Source: a virus. From it: a DNA stretch of 43,373 nucleotides. The notes under the pieces were generated by a model. It ran no database searches and had not been told where the DNA came from. It saw nothing but the letters and a program-made list of their open reading frames with translations. Of the stretch, positions 21,556 to 31,400 are shown in pieces. Made by a program: the position numbers and the translations under genes. The stretch spans positions 1-43,373 of IMG/VR virus record IMGVR_UViG_3300008459_000104. One strand, 5' to 3'. Numbering within the stretch: the first letter of the stretch is position 1; each line of letters opens with the position of its first letter.

Positions 21556-22683
21556 CTATCCAACCAATCTACCGGACTTCGCCATCCATTCAGCAGGAGA
21601 TTTTGGATCTGAACCTGATTTAGATGGAGAGTAATTTCCTGATGGGCTTGGGTTGTCTAATGAGTCAACCAATGCTTTACCGCCAAGAGATTTATAATGC
21701 TTTGCCATTTCTTTCATGAAGCCTTTATGGTCTTCAAGTATAGCAGATATGAGTAATTGTTTTTCCACGTTGGGAACATATTGCTCATTACCACTAGGAT
21801 CGGAAACGACATCAAACATCTTGTTTGCCCATGAGTTACTGTCGAATAAGTTATTTACTACGGCTTCTGGGTTTGATAATGAGTAGTTAAACTTATCATC
21901 TCCATCCCCTATTGACAGCATTTTGTTTGTTAACAAATCTTTTGTCAATTGATTGCCAAGTAAATTACTTTTGTAATCATCGAACTCCTTTTGAGCTAAA
22001 TTCTCTTGTTCTTGTTGCTCTTGAACATGCTTGGGAAGAAGTATGTCTTTTTGCTTTTCGACTAACTTTTCCCTGTATTTCTCCGCAACTGCGTCAAGTA
22101 ACAGCTTCCCCTCTTCAACAAGTTCATCATCGGCAGAGTCCAAATTGTATCTGTCAATGACTTCTTTTTTAAATATTGCCTCTAATTGCTTTTCCGAAGC
22201 TTTCGGATATTCTTCTTTTAGCTGACGTCGCATCACTTCTTCCGAAGAAATCGCTGAATAATCGGCAGTCATTTCGGCAATATAATCCTTGAAGGCTCCC
22301 TCATCGCTTTTCCAGACATTTAAAAAATGCAGAATTTTAGGGTCTGCGTCTTTTACTTTATCCATCAAACGAATTGATTCGTTGCTGTACCCAAGCTCCT
22401 TGAGAATTTCTTCCCGGTTTTGATTTTTAAGAACTTCTTGCCATTTTACTGGCGATTTATTATCATCTTTCGTTTCGGGAACTTGTGACTGTGACTCCGA
22501 CTTGACCTCCATTGTTGGCTCAACACTTTTCGGTTCTTGCGATTCCACACCCTTAGATGCCGAAACATTAGGGATAATTACTTTTTCGTTTTCTGTCATT
22601 CTGCCCTCTTTGGCCATCAAGGAAGCAATGCTTGGTTGTCCTCCTGATGGATCTTGGGCATCCGAATTAAACATTTTTTTCAT
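21556..22683 (-). CDS. scaffold protein (candidate)
   Basis: The protein is strongly acidic and helical (EVMRRQLKEEYPKASEKQLE, then AIFKKEVIDRYNLDSADDEL), with low-complexity N- and C-terminal ends (SGNYSPSKSGSDPKSPAEWM). These features and the position immediately before the MCP are typical of scaffolding proteins. No protease triad is seen, so a separate prohead protease is not evident. The start at 22683 precedes an alternative ATG three codons on; it follows the leader AAAAATCAAATCAA that is shared with two other minus-strand genes. Confidence 0.7.
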   Translation of the reverse strand: MKKMFNSDAQDPSGGQPSIASLMAKEGRMTENEKVIIPNVSASKGVESQEPKSVEPTMEVKSESQSQVPETKDDNKSPVKWQEVLKNQNREEILKELGYSNESIRLMDKVKDADPKILHFLNVWKSDEGAFKDYIAEMTADYSAISSEEVMRRQLKEEYPKASEKQLEAIFKKEVIDRYNLDSADDELVEEGKLLLDAVAEKYREKLVEKQKDILLPKHVQEQQEQENLAQKEFDDYKSNLLGNQLTKDLLTNKMLSIGDGDDKFNYSLSNPEAVVNNLFDSNSWANKMFDVVSDPSGNEQYVPNVEKQLLISAILEDHKGFMKEMAKHYKSLGGKALVDSLDNPSPSGNYSPSKSGSDPKSPAEWMAKSGRLVG

Positions 22684-22736
22684 ACTTTGATTTGATTTTT
22701 GGCTTGGTAAAATTATGTTTTTTTATTTATTAGCAC

Positions 22737-23126
22737 TTATTTTTTTGCTAATATTTTTATATCAGAAAGCAAGTATTTTTTTGACTTACCATCTTCATTG
22801 TGATATTGCTTCCCAAGGTCATTCCAGTTAGTATTGCTCATTTTAATTTTACCCTCATACGATAGCTTAACCAATAATTGATATACCATCTTAGCTACTA
22901 AGGGAGCTTCTGGGATGCTGTAGGATTTCTCAAAAAAATCATTGAGTTCTACTTCTTCTTCTTTCTGTTTGTCAATATATGCAAGCAATAATTCTTCCAT
23001 ATTTTTTTCTTCTACGGGAAGTTCTGGGGTTGGGATTGGTTCTACATCAAGTACTTCTACCAATGCTTCTTCTTGCAATTCAACTTGGGTATCAAGTACC
23101 TCTGCTTTTTTCTTTGATTTTGCCAT
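22737..23126 (-). CDS. acidic head-module protein (129 aa)
   Basis: The N-terminal half is a charged, probably disordered stretch (AEVLDTQVELQEEALVEVLD then VEPIPTPELPVEEKN). The C-terminal half is a compact basic domain (LVAKMVYQLLVKLSYEGKIK). It lies 2 nt after the portal stop in the same operon. Position between portal and scaffold suggests a head-assembly helper or capsid accessory; I recognise no family. Confidence 0.5.
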   Translation of the reverse strand: MAKSKKKAEVLDTQVELQEEALVEVLDVEPIPTPELPVEEKNMEELLLAYIDKQKEEEVELNDFFEKSYSIPEAPLVAKMVYQLLVKLSYEGKIKMSNTNWNDLGKQYHNEDGKSKKYLLSDIKILAKK

Positions 23127-23128
23127 CT

Positions 23129-25474
23129 TTATCTTGTTTTTTGGTTAGCGATTTTTTGTTTTTCAATCATAGCATTACTTTGAAGTACATGAGAGTTAAC
23201 TTTTGAGCTTCCTGTTTCTTCTGCTACGGCTAATTTTGTTTGGCTATTCATCATCGCAATTCTCTCCATTGACTCTATTTTCATTCTCTCTTTCTCTAAT
23301 TCAGCTTCTAATTTCATTTGCTCTTTTCTCAACTCAAAGTCCATTTCCATTTGCCTTTGTTGAGTAGCCATCTGTTGAGTCATCATAGCTGATTGCTGTT
23401 GACCCTCATTGTTGGCTTGTATTTTAGCAAGTTCTTGTTGCTGTTGCTTTTCTTTAGCTTTCTTTACTCTATGCGCCCATATCATTTGAGCTTGCTTTAC
23501 GTTCTTGGTATTTACCAATAGAACGGCATCCGAAGTATCAAGCCATCCATTTTGGATATCCATTTGCATTTGTTGTAACAACCAAGCTTTTTGGTCATTG
23601 GTAGTACGCCTTTCAATCTCAATGCCATAATCCCTAAGAGCTATTTCCGGAGCTATCTCTATAAATCTTAACGTATTTGAATTTAAGGCAGGAGCATATC
23701 CCGATACGTTTGCGCCTTTCTTGATTCCTTGTTGCATCCTGCAAAGGCTATTCTCGGCTAACTGCAATGTAATTTGCTCTTCGGCATAAGACATTGGGTA
23801 TAGTGCATCTGCTGTTGATTGCTCTGCCATTTGATAGCCGGGAACAAGTGTCTTTGGGTTTGGATTTCCCGAAGTTACCTCATTATACCCCGTGATTCTT
23901 TCAATCATAGATATTGAATTAATCAAGTCATTGAAGAACATAGATAATTCGCCAGCTGCTGTATTCTCAATAGGTATTACGGGTTTCCAATTCGGGGATT
24001 GTGGCTCTCCGTTTTCTGTGGTACTTCTTCCCACCAGTACGCCTGTTTCAAAGAACATCTGCAAGAGTTCTTTTGGTTGCATATTTGAGCCACCTTTATT
24101 CAAGGCTACTTTCTCTAATGAGTCAAGGTCAATCCACCATCCAGAAGGTACTGCTCTATTTTTGAAGTTCTGTATCTTAAGTATTGTTAATTGATAATCA
24201 TCTATGTAGGGAATAAGTTTCTCCATAAATGACTGCGCTTTCATCTCGTAAAAATTATATGCGCAGAAAGAGTACGATAATCTTGTCTTTGCTTTTTTCT
24301 TAGGGTCGTTACTTCTCTTTTGATCATAAGACATACCCCAGTCGTAGCACTTATCTGTACCTACTATCCATTTGCACTTATACACATATTGTATTCTTTT
24401 ACGCTTGTACTTGTCTGACTTCTTCCCTCTATTATAATCTGCTTTTCTAAAATCAACATTTCCTTTTTCATCTGTTGATTCTCTATACACATTATCGTTA
24501 TAGGTAAAGAACTCAATATCTAAAACCTTACACTTAAATCTATCGTATGTTTTAAACCATCCCGTACCCTTACCTAGTTGAGCTGGATTGCCAAACTTAC
24601 CAGCTACGCTTCCTGCGAATTCTTGCATTTCTTCTTCGGTAAATAAAGCGTTACCATCTTGGTCTTTTATTGTAGCAAGTTCAACAAGGCTAACATCAAT
24701 GACTTCCCCGGCATGAATAATATCACTAAATGTTCCATTTTTGCAATAACTTGTAATAATGCACTCTGGATTTACCCTCCTAAAATAAACCTTATTATCA
24801 TCTCCAAGCCAATCCTTACATCCTGCAACGCCGTAATCGAATAAATCCTCAAATACAGACCTCCTATATGCTTTGTAATTATTCTCATAAAAAACTAAAT
24901 CTATTGCCATTTCAGCATCCTTGCTTCTTACAAATTGCTCATCCATTTCAAGTCGCATAGATAGTTCTTCTAAATCTGCTGGATCATTTGGGTTAAGCGA
25001 AAGAGCTGGGTGAGATGCTAATTCGGGATTCATTTTTTCTAATTGTTCCCTCATAATTAGCTTTACCTTCAAATCATTATAATAATCTTGCATCTCTGTG
25101 GTTGCAAGCATATCCACCGGGGTACACACGAACCCAAAATCATCTTTCATTAATCGACTAATAGCTTTATCTCTATATAGGGAAACTACTGCTCTATTAG
25201 TCCAGTCAACTGAAAGCCAAGTATGATTAGTTTGGGCATCTACGCCTAATAATTTTTTATACGGGGAAATCGGCTGTTTACCTAGGGCATACATTCTGAA
25301 CTTCTCATAATCGCCATTATTATTGGCGAAAACTCCTTTTGGATATGCGAAGGTAAAATCATAATAGGCAGCTTTTGCGTAAGCCATGCACCACTCTCTG
25401 CCTTTTTCCTTTGGATCGATATCGTGGGGAGGATATGGGTAAGATGAACCTAAGCCTATTTGTGTGTACCTCAT
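23129..25474 (-). CDS. portal protein (candidate)
   Basis: 781 aa, directly downstream of the large terminase gene in transcript order, the usual place for a portal. The body is mixed alpha/beta with many Tyr and Trp. The C-terminal 140 residues form a long glutamine-rich coiled coil (KEKQQQQELAKIQANNEGQQ, then ELRKEQMKLEAELEKERMKI) as in P22-like portal barrels. No single diagnostic motif is visible, so the call depends on synteny and architecture. It is separated from the terminase by 12 nt. Confidence 0.7.
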   Translation of the reverse strand: MRYTQIGLGSSYPYPPHDIDPKEKGREWCMAYAKAAYYDFTFAYPKGVFANNNGDYEKFRMYALGKQPISPYKKLLGVDAQTNHTWLSVDWTNRAVVSLYRDKAISRLMKDDFGFVCTPVDMLATTEMQDYYNDLKVKLIMREQLEKMNPELASHPALSLNPNDPADLEELSMRLEMDEQFVRSKDAEMAIDLVFYENNYKAYRRSVFEDLFDYGVAGCKDWLGDDNKVYFRRVNPECIITSYCKNGTFSDIIHAGEVIDVSLVELATIKDQDGNALFTEEEMQEFAGSVAGKFGNPAQLGKGTGWFKTYDRFKCKVLDIEFFTYNDNVYRESTDEKGNVDFRKADYNRGKKSDKYKRKRIQYVYKCKWIVGTDKCYDWGMSYDQKRSNDPKKKAKTRLSYSFCAYNFYEMKAQSFMEKLIPYIDDYQLTILKIQNFKNRAVPSGWWIDLDSLEKVALNKGGSNMQPKELLQMFFETGVLVGRSTTENGEPQSPNWKPVIPIENTAAGELSMFFNDLINSISMIERITGYNEVTSGNPNPKTLVPGYQMAEQSTADALYPMSYAEEQITLQLAENSLCRMQQGIKKGANVSGYAPALNSNTLRFIEIAPEIALRDYGIEIERRTTNDQKAWLLQQMQMDIQNGWLDTSDAVLLVNTKNVKQAQMIWAHRVKKAKEKQQQQELAKIQANNEGQQQSAMMTQQMATQQRQMEMDFELRKEQMKLEAELEKERMKIESMERIAMMNSQTKLAVAEETGSSKVNSHVLQSNAMIEKQKIANQKTR

Positions 25475-25486
25475 TTATTTAAAATT

Positions 25487-27562
25487 TTATACAGCTATTA
25501 AATATGGTAGAATATGTTCTACGTTTTTATTTGTTTCTTGTTTTATTAATCTTTTTTGCTTTGCTGCTATCAGGGAAAATCCGCTTGCCATAGATTCATC
25601 ATACTTCTGCGTATTCCCTACATCAAAGCCAAGCCATCCACTTTCGCTTTCAAGCAATGATTTGAAATATACCTTTTGGATATTCTTTTCTATATATGCT
25701 TCCGTGAAGTCGCATATTTGCTGTAGCGTTTTGCCTTGGCCATCCGTGTATATTCCTGGCTCTACTTCCCCAGATAGCCATATTAAAAAGCCACCACATT
25801 TTTTGCTGTTAAAATACTTTTTCCACCCATCTACGTTTCTTTCAAATAGAACTTGGCAACCGCAATACCACGCCATTTTTAATACTGCATCGTATTGCAA
25901 ATCAGTCGTTAACGGGCGGTCAACGTATTTTAACACAAACATATCATTAAATTCCGAATTTTCATCAGCTGGATCTTCTAATTGATAGGCAAAAGCTGCA
26001 CAATTTGACCTTCTACTGTCTTTTGTCTTATCGTATTTAAAAGGGTCGCATCCTATTCTTATGGCATATTTGGAATTAGGGAAGAAGTACCCATTTCTTT
26101 CGTAAGCATTATTAGGCTCTTTAGGCTCCCATCCCTTAACTTTTTCGAACTTTCCATTAGGGTGAGGAACCCAGATAACCTTACTAAGATTAATACCAAC
26201 CATTTCCCCATTTACCCCTAATTTATCACTATACAATTCATCTCCATTTTCCCAGATTAAATTACCTTTTTCTGTAAGTTCATTATATGATAAAAAGTCA
26301 AGTTGTTGATTTATCTTTACACTATTATACAGGGAAGATGTAGTGGCGGATTGGAACATTTCCTTCTCATCGAAAGGGTTCATACGAATTTCCTCCTCAA
26401 GCAAAGACCCATCCAGTCCAACTCTTTTAGCCAAGAGATAATTTTTAGCCCCCATCCGCACATCTTCCTCTGTTATATCACCCATACCTACGAAATTCTC
26501 TACAAGGTAATTATACTGATCTTCTGTTGGCTCATCAATAACAGACATTCCGTACTTATCTATAAAACCAAGAAACCCGTCATAAGCTGGAGTAAAATAC
26601 CTAACAAGTCTATTAGGTGTTCTGCCTTTTGTTGGATCAGCCAAATCCCATAACTTCTTAAATTCAGATCCTCCCCCTTTTGTTAATTCATTTACTGTTG
26701 AAGGAGCCTCAAGAAATCCAACCCTTTTAGTACCCTTTACCAATGTTTTAGATACAATAGATATAAATTCAGAAAAGGGAACTTCTGGGGGGAATTTACC
26801 TCCCTCATCAAACAAACCTCTTGTTAATCTACCCGAATCGTACGCATTTTTTGTTGGGGCGCGATAGTCCACTTTGCTTCTGTGTCCGGTGTCACTATCT
26901 ATTGCCTTGCCTACTGAATTTTTAACATCAACAGATTTATGAGCAAATACAAGTTCAGATACGGAATCTTTATTGTTAAGTTGCTTTGGCTTCATAAATA
27001 CGGGAAGTTGTCGGTACCCAAATGCAACCATATTAGTGAACGCTGCTTTTGCATCCGTTTGCGTTTTACTCGTTAAACCGCAAATACTATTTTTGTAGAA
27101 TATGCACTCATACACAAGGTTAGATGTGCCTATTGACGTTTGACCTTGTCTACGCTTTTTGCCTATCATTACGCCCAAGCACCAAGGAATATTTTCCCAA
27201 TAGTTAAGATAAAGAAAATACCTCCTATCTAAATCCCTATAATCTGGATAAATATCATCTTCTAATTTCCACCATTGTAGATAGAAGTAGTTCTTGCCTG
27301 TTATATAAGTGGGTATTCCGTTATTCAAAAACCAAAAACCTTCCTTGCATCTTTTCACTTCTTCCCTTGCATAATCCCTTTGCTTACTATCTAACAAGGC
27401 ATCTCCTTCTTTATTGTACTCTACTTGCTCAAAGTAATTAGGCAAATCCCTTCTTCTCCAATATTGTTCTATTGGGTTGCCAGTTCCCCAATTTTCTATT
27501 TCCTCAATATGAGGTTGTTCGGGAAGTTCTATATCTACACCATATATGAGCAATTTACTCAT
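25487..27562 (-). CDS. terL: terminase large subunit
   Basis: The ATPase half has a Walker A-like GKKRRQGQTSIG at 134-145, consistent with the diverged P-loops of terminases, and a Walker B-like LFDEGG at 250-255, with a candidate coupling motif further on. The nuclease half starts about residue 500 (IRIGCDPFKYD, with D506 a candidate metal ligand). The length of 691 aa is at the upper end of the family. It shares one base with the stop of the ferritin gene upstream (27562) and precedes the portal, so it packages DNA into the head with it. No small terminase is recognised. Confidence 0.8.
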   Translation of the reverse strand: MSKLLIYGVDIELPEQPHIEEIENWGTGNPIEQYWRRRDLPNYFEQVEYNKEGDALLDSKQRDYAREEVKRCKEGFWFLNNGIPTYITGKNYFYLQWWKLEDDIYPDYRDLDRRYFLYLNYWENIPWCLGVMIGKKRRQGQTSIGTSNLVYECIFYKNSICGLTSKTQTDAKAAFTNMVAFGYRQLPVFMKPKQLNNKDSVSELVFAHKSVDVKNSVGKAIDSDTGHRSKVDYRAPTKNAYDSGRLTRGLFDEGGKFPPEVPFSEFISIVSKTLVKGTKRVGFLEAPSTVNELTKGGGSEFKKLWDLADPTKGRTPNRLVRYFTPAYDGFLGFIDKYGMSVIDEPTEDQYNYLVENFVGMGDITEEDVRMGAKNYLLAKRVGLDGSLLEEEIRMNPFDEKEMFQSATTSSLYNSVKINQQLDFLSYNELTEKGNLIWENGDELYSDKLGVNGEMVGINLSKVIWVPHPNGKFEKVKGWEPKEPNNAYERNGYFFPNSKYAIRIGCDPFKYDKTKDSRRSNCAAFAYQLEDPADENSEFNDMFVLKYVDRPLTTDLQYDAVLKMAWYCGCQVLFERNVDGWKKYFNSKKCGGFLIWLSGEVEPGIYTDGQGKTLQQICDFTEAYIEKNIQKVYFKSLLESESGWLGFDVGNTQKYDESMASGFSLIAAKQKRLIKQETNKNVEHILPYLIAV

Positions 27563-28062
27563 TAAGCTAATTTATTTAATTTATGGTCAATCACCATACA
27601 GATATTTGTATTGTCTTTCTCGCTTTCAAACATGGAAATAATATCTCCATAAAATCCAACAGCTTCCCTTTGAGTATCAAGAAAGAAGTTTAAGTGAGTA
27701 GCTACTTCTGGATATTCCATAACTTCTTCTTTGTACATTTCTCTATAGTATTCTAATAATTCAAGTTCATTATCATAAGCCATTTCAATAGCTTTGTATA
27801 GGGAAGATATAACGCTATCTTTTTGCGGAGCAAGAATAGGTAGCTTAGCTAACACACCTTCATCATTTAAGAAATCTACATGCTTCTGATAGTGTGTTTC
27901 TTCTTCCCCGCTTTCAGCCAGAAAGTACGCTTGCGCACCAAAATATCCTAACATCTGACATTTGTTTGCCAAAAGTTTATACATATAAAAATGAGTAAGT
28001 TCCCATTCTAATGCTTTTTCAAATGACTTAATGCAATCTGCATTTAATAGTGGTTTTTTCAT
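27562..28062 (-). CDS. ferritin with intact ferroxidase centre
   Basis: 166 aa, the length of bacterial ferritins, and a four-helix layout. The ferroxidase ligands align by spacing with human H-ferritin E27, Y34, E62, H65, E107 and Q141: E21, Y28 (7 apart), E54-x-x-H57, E93 and Q131 in LDTQREAVGFYGD. The core motif GYFGAQAYFLAESGEEETHY matches the family. The protein should oxidise Fe2+ and may assemble a 24-mer iron store. It is translationally coupled to the terminase and sits amid virion genes, which is odd for a metabolic gene; iron storage, oxidative protection or virion incorporation are all possible. Confidence 0.85.
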   Translation of the reverse strand: MKKPLLNADCIKSFEKALEWELTHFYMYKLLANKCQMLGYFGAQAYFLAESGEEETHYQKHVDFLNDEGVLAKLPILAPQKDSVISSLYKAIEMAYDNELELLEYYREMYKEEVMEYPEVATHLNFFLDTQREAVGFYGDIISMFESEKDNTNICMVIDHKLNKLA

Positions 28063-28084
28063 TTTGTTTCGTTTATTTCGTTTA

Positions 28085-28399
28085 TTATTTCCTTGATTCT
28101 GCTATTGTTTCTACAAAAGGCTTTTTCTCTACATCTTTCTTTTCATCTCCAGTCACTCCCGCGTATTCCCCTAATGACTTTAACGCAAGTGCTATGTTCC
28201 CAGCATCCGACCAAATAACTTTCAATCTTTCGAATGTTTTATCCTTCGGATCATCAATAGATAAGGAAGCCAAATCTACCCTATTCATTAGGTCGGCCAT
28301 TTCATTCATCTTTTTATTTAATGAATAATATAGTTTAGCCGACCCATTTTGTTCGTACTTTTTTAATCTATCCTCTAATTCTTGTATTTTTTTGTCCAT
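28085..28399 (-). CDS. coiled-coil protein (104 aa), head-module accessory
   Basis: The M at 28399 is preferred over the upstream ATG at 28441, because the latter lies inside the preceding giant gene, while 28399 is 2 nt from its stop. The protein starts MDKKIQELEDRLKKYEQNGS and is helical and charged throughout, ending KKDVEKKPFVETIAESRK. No family is recognised. It sits between the giant virion protein and the ferritin. Confidence 0.6.
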   Translation of the reverse strand: MDKKIQELEDRLKKYEQNGSAKLYYSLNKKMNEMADLMNRVDLASLSIDDPKDKTFERLKVIWSDAGNIALALKSLGEYAGVTGDEKKDVEKKPFVETIAESRK

Positions 28400-28400
28400 T

Positions 28401-31400
28401 TTATTTATATTCCTTAACAATAATCTTTTCTTCTTCTTCAAAACCCATATCTAATTTTGCTTTTTTCATTGACTCTTCTTTTAAATCATTTATTTTATTT
28501 GAAAGTTTTTCCTTATCCAAGTCTTTACCTTTTACGGCACTTTCACCTACGATATATCCATTTTCCATTTTTTGAACTGCATAATCAGTACCCAAGATAT
28601 CTTTTATAGATTTATGTTGAATCAAATTACCCCTTTTGCTATACGTATAAAATCCCTCTTTCATGTATTTTTTGGTAAGCTCAACAAAGATATCAAATTC
28701 TTCATCAGTCATTAAGCCATCTGGGTGCTTTATATCTACTTGTACTTTATATTGTTCTTTCTTTCTAATAGCTGGAACGATATCTTTTTCAAGCAAAATT
28801 TTCATTTCTGGAGAATTAAATTCGGATTCCTCAAAAAGAGCTTTTGGCTTAGAATAATCTCTACTATCTTTTACAGTTATACCCATGAATGTGGGTATCG
28901 CATCTCCATACAAAACAGAATATCCATCTTTATCTATTTGCTTAGATATTTGGGAAATCGCCATTGGCATTTTAAATCTTTCAGCTTCGGATGATAAGCT
29001 TGTTTCTTTCCCCGTATAATCTTTTCCTACAGCTAAATTGACTACAGCTCCACTTACAGGTGGCATTTTCCCTCTCATAAAATGAAGAGCTTCAGCTCCT
29101 CTATCTTTAAAACCGCTATACTTTTGATACTTACCGGTCAATTTGCTTACTTCCCCGCCAGATATTAATTGAAATAATGTAGCTACATATTTTGAAAATC
29201 CCCCTGTAAAATTATAGCTCTTACCATTGGGAAGTTCTATGTCCATAAAATCATCATCATAAGGATTTGTATTTAACTTACCGCCTCTTGCGGATGCGAA
29301 AAGATAACTACCCGCAACAATACTTGTAGCAAATTTAGCCAAATCAGCCGCAGCGTATAGTTGTTGCCTTGACAATACTTTACCTTTCTCCCCGAGGCTT
29401 CTATAATACCCTTTTTCTACCAATGGAGTAAATGATGCAAGATCAGATATGAAAAGTATATTTAGCTTTGAAGCCATAAGACGTGGAGACCAAACTGCAA
29501 GATTAACTATATCAGATTTAAACGCTTTGCTTGGATCTGAAGCCGATGTCATTGCGTTTATTCTTGTAGCTAATGCCTTGAATTGTTCTGGATTTTTTTC
29601 AAATGTCAATCCTTTTTCGTACATCTTTTCAGTTTCTGTTCTGAATTTTATTACACGAAGAGAATTACCTAAGCTTGTAAATGCTCTTTCAAAAGGCTTT
29701 AGTACATCAAATAGCTCATACTTTTTCCCACCCATGTTCAACCACCCATATTCTTTCCCATTAAGTTTTATTATTGCTTTAAATCTTGTAGGGAAGAACT
29801 CATCTTTAGCTTTCTCAAGCAATGATTCTGGTTCGTAAATACTAAGACCGCTATCTCTCATTATGTAATAATCTGGCGATTCATGCAATTCGGCTAATCT
29901 TCTTTCAAATGCCTTTTCTGACCAAAAATCAATTATATGATTTTTCATTGCCTTTGCTCCTATAACTGGATTTCTAACTGATTGCATCCAATTCTGAACC
30001 CCTACAGCAGAATCGTCTATCCCTGCAAAAAACGCTTTTAATGTACCTCTTGCTTTTAATAATACTTGCTTGAACTTATCAACTTTACTCATAGATTTCA
30101 TTTCTTCTTCTATAAGCTTTCTATTAAATTCAAGTTCCGCTTTTTCTTTAGCTATTCTGCTATCTAATAACTCCTTGTATAATTGCGGATATTTTCTTTT
30201 GAATTCGGGAGATTCATAAACCGATTGCCTTTTTTCTTGTGGCTCAAAATCTCCTTTATCTAATCTTTCTTTTAATTCTTGTTCTTTTCTTTTGTTCGCT
30301 TCAATAGCTTTTTTAATTCTTGCCTCTTCAGAATATTTGCCAAGTCCAGCTTCTTTTCTTTTCGCTTCTAATTCATTCCTTAATTGTTTTTGTTTTTCTC
30401 TTAATGAATCTAATTCTGGGCTTTTTAATTTTTCAGCCTTTTGTACATCTAATTCATTTTTTGATAATTTTTCTTCTAAATCCTTTATATTTTCTTCGGC
30501 AGCTTTTGTTGCTCTTTCTATTCTTGCCTCTTCAGAATATTCATCAAGCCCACCCTTTTTTTTGACTTCATTTATTTGTCTGCGTAGCGATGCTAATTCT
30601 TGATTTTTTTCTATTCTTTGTTGTTCTGTTTTAGGTTCTCTAGCTAATACTCTATCTAATTCATTAAGTAATTTAGCTTCAGATCTAATTTGATTTATAT
30701 TGGCCTGTAATTCAGATTTAGTTTCTTTTCTTTCCGAATACTTCCCAGCAATTACATCTCTAATATCTTTTTCCGTTATACCATCAAAGATATCTTTTAC
30801 ATCATCAAGTGTTCTTTTTGTTACTTCAACTAATTTTGCTCCAACTTCTTCTACATGGCTTTTAGCTATACCAGAAATTATCTTTGCCATATCAACAGAA
30901 ATTGCAAAATTTTCGGCTCCACCATCAGAAGATAACCCTAGCTTATTAGCGTTATTTTTGTATTTCTGTACAGCATCTCTTAATTTTTGTTTAAGGTTTT
31001 CCCTTTCGGCTTTAAAATCCCTTTTGCCTTCTGTGGTGTATACCTTGCCCTGTATTTTCTCTTTCTTTTGTCTTAATAGTTCATTTTGAGCTTTTATTTC
31101 TGCGAGCTTAGTTTCAGCTTCTTCGTATTTCTTTCTGTATTCTTCTTTTGCTGTTTGTATATTTTCAAAATCTTTTTTTGTTTCAGCTATCTGAGATTCT
31201 GTTAATTCATCAACTTTTAATGATTCCATTTTAGCCACAAAGAAATCAGATATATTTTCAAGTGGGTTAGATACGCCTTGAAGCGATCTTAAAGATTGAC
31301 CTATTTTGGCGCTTGCCTTTTCCCTAGCTTGAATAAATCTCTTATAGGCATTTATATTTTCGTTTGATGGATTACGTTTAACTTCACTATCAAGTGTTGC

